From: Nocardia fluminea
GTDB taxonomy: Bacteria > Actinomycetota > Actinomycetes > Mycobacteriales > Mycobacteriaceae
Direction of reading: 5' to 3'
DNA: 64,000 bases
NCBI RefSeq assembly: GCF_002846365.1
Contig: NZ_PJMW01000002.1
Span: 4,030,001-4,094,000 of the forward strand
The notes beneath the pieces were generated by a model. It did not search any database. It saw nothing but the letters and a program-made list of their open reading frames with translations, and had not been told where the DNA came from. The first letter of the stretch is position 1; the number at the start of each line of letters is the position of its first letter. Of the stretch, positions 62,894-64,000 are shown piece by piece. The position numbers and the translations under genes were made by a program.

Positions 62894-63631
62894 ATGACGA
62901 GCAGCAACACCGTGGCCCTGGTAACCGGCGCGAGCCGCGGGATCGGCGCGGCCATCGCCCGCGCGCTGGCCGCCGCCGGCGCCGATGTGGCGTTCACCTA
63001 CCAGCACGACGAGGTCGCCGCGAAAGCGGTCGCCGCCGAGATCGAGGCTTCGGGCCGGCGGGCGCTCCCGATCAAGGCCGACAGCGCCGACGCCGCACAG
63101 GTCGTGGCTGCCGTCGAACGGACCGCACGGGAACTGGGCGGTCTCGACGTGCTCGTGAACAACGCGGGCATCTTCCCGGCCAAGCCCTACGCGGAGTTCA
63201 CGCTCGACGAGATCGATCGCGCGCTCAACATTCACGCCCGCGCCGCCTTCGTCGCCGGCCAGGCCGCCCTCCCGTACCTCGGCGACGGTGGCCGGATCAT
63301 CTCCATCGGCACCAACCTGTCCGACCGCGCGCTCTTCGGCGGGCTCTCGCTCTACAACCTGAGCAAGTCGGCCCTCAACGGCTTCACCAAAGCCCTCGCG
63401 CGCGAACTGGGACCGCGCGGCATCACCGTCAACCTCGTCCAGCCCGGACCCACCGACACCGACATGAACCCGGCCGACAGCGAGCACGCCGCGACGCAGC
63501 GAGAGTTCAACGCCCTCGGCCGATTCGGCGCCGCCGCCGATGTCGCCGATCTGGTCGCCTTTCTCGCGGGACCGTCGGGGCGCTCGATCACCGGTGCCAT
63601 CCTCACGGTCGACGGCGGCACCAATGCCTGA
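62894..63631 (+). CDS. short-chain dehydrogenase/reductase 2
   Basis: A 245-residue classical SDR. TGASRGIG (residues 11-18) binds NAD(P), NNAG is at 89-92, and Y154-x-x-x-K158 (YNLSK) is intact; a serine at 137 (ISIG) may be the catalytic Ser. VQPGPTDTDMNP and the end TVDGGTNA are usual. It recalls FabG-like reductases acting on small ketones or aldehydes; substrate unknown. An operator-like repeat precedes it and it is divergent from TetR 2, whose control it probably shares. Confidence 0.9.
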   Translation: MTSSNTVALVTGASRGIGAAIARALAAAGADVAFTYQHDEVAAKAVAAEIEASGRRALPIKADSADAAQVVAAVERTARELGGLDVLVNNAGIFPAKPYAEFTLDEIDRALNIHARAAFVAGQAALPYLGDGGRIISIGTNLSDRALFGGLSLYNLSKSALNGFTKALARELGPRGITVNLVQPGPTDTDMNPADSEHAATQREFNALGRFGAAADVADLVAFLAGPSGRSITGAILTVDGGTNA

Positions 63632-63646
63632 GACGCTCGTCGCGGT

Positions 63647-64000
63647 CTACCGAGCGGCGTCGAAGAAGTGGGCGGGGTCGAGGGTGTGCAGCGGCGTCCA
63701 GCGTGGCTCCTGCGCGGGGGCATCGGAGTCGGCGGTCGCGTCGAAGTAGCCCTGTAGTTCCAGTGCGACGCGCGGATTCTCGTCGACCTTGCGAGCGATC
63801 GTGTACAGCGTCGCGAACACGTGGACGCAGCGAGCGGTCCGCGCCGAGCAGGAACAATCGGTGCTCACCAGGGCCGGCGCGGGGGAGTGACCCGCGCCGA
63901 CCAACGCCCGGTGCGTCTCGTCGGTGAGGACGGTCGGGTCGGTGATCGTGTGCCCGATCGCGGTCACCGCCGCCCGCGACAGCGGTGCCACCTCGATATG
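63647..64000 (-). CDS. SWIM zinc-finger protein, 5' part beyond the window
   Basis: The last ~117 residues of a minus-strand gene that runs off the right edge; the frame stays open to base 64000, so the true start is outside. The DCSCSARTARCVHV stretch gives CxC...CxH, the SWIM zinc-finger pattern, followed by FATLYTIARKVDENPRVALELQG, the usual follow-on helix. SWIM domains bind DNA or proteins; some actinobacterial ones sit beside ATPases or helicases, which would lie further right. Only the domain can be called. Confidence 0.75.
   Translation of the reverse strand, partial: HIEVAPLSRAAVTAIGHTITDPTVLTDETHRALVGAGHSPAPALVSTDCSCSARTARCVHVFATLYTIARKVDENPRVALELQGYFDATADSDAPAQEPRWTPLHTLDPAHFFDAAR

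Noticed and set aside
1..64000. tRNA, rRNA, insertion sequences or prophage genes
   Set aside because: None was recognised by eye on either strand; small structured RNAs could be missed without a covariance search.

Overview
The window is very GC-rich with dense, short-spaced genes and frequent GTG starts. Its gene content points to a mycolic-acid actinobacterium, most likely Nocardia or a close relative such as Rhodococcus. From memory, the order LexA boxes/SOS gene - nrdR ... PAC2 protein - ideR - sigB - DUF3099 - DUF3039 - YihY matches the Mycobacterium tuberculosis region around Rv2699c-Rv2720. The ideR-galE-sigB grouping also recalls the dtxR-galE-sigB cluster of corynebacteria. No rRNA, tRNA, CRISPR, insertion sequence or prophage was recognised.

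Layout. 1-2.8 kb: two LexA-type SOS boxes, a LexA-adjacent membrane protein, a secreted unknown and nrdR. 2.9-12.7 kb: HrpA helicase, a Pr6Pr membrane protein, a class III aminotransferase, a GNAT enzyme, a DUF5134 membrane protein, an unusual sigma-factor-like protein with an anti-sigma-like tail, and a PhzF enzyme. 12.8-15.0 kb: the ahpC-ahpD peroxide operon diverging from oxyR. 15.0-15.77 kb: a relatively AT-rich gene-free gap with promoter elements. 15.77-33.94 kb: one 6058-residue, five-module peptide synthetase (C-A-T-E, three C-A-T, C-A-T-TE). Its first C domain and its thioesterase resemble those of EntF.

34.0-36.0 kb: the biotin ECF transporter bioY-bioM-bioN behind a BioQ-type operator. 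36.0-37.8 kb: a TetR regulator and a short-chain dehydrogenase sharing an identical 16-bp operator, then a small tautomerase. 37.8-40.8 kb: a small unknown and a polyamine operon, ornithine decarboxylase followed by a fused AdoMet decarboxylase-spermidine synthase. 40.9-46.7 kb: a DUF3516 helicase, a PAC2 protein, a lipoprotein and a DUF4192 protein. 46.7-48.4 kb: ideR-galE. 48.5-53.0 kb: an AcuC-type deacetylase overlapping a GNAT/acyl-CoA-ligase fusion that carries ten 30-bp in-frame repeats. 53.0-54.1 kb: sigB with a textbook SigE/SigH-type promoter. 54.2-62.0 kb: methyltransferase, VOC protein, MFS transporter, DUF3099, DUF3039, YihY-family protein and an XPB-like helicase. 62.1-64 kb: a second TetR/dehydrogenase pair with three operator-like repeats, and the 3' part of a SWIM zinc-finger gene cut by the window end.

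Functionally most of the window is core actinobacterial housekeeping and stress control: SOS, peroxide, iron, SigB, and ribonucleotide reductase control. The accessory parts are the lone peptide synthetase, the polyamine operon and the two regulator/dehydrogenase pairs. The items most worth following up are the sigma/anti-sigma-like fusion, the orphan synthetase with its anomalous third condensation domain, the SpeD-SpeE fusion, the repeat insertion in the acyl-CoA ligase and the dehydrogenase lacking its catalytic tyrosine.
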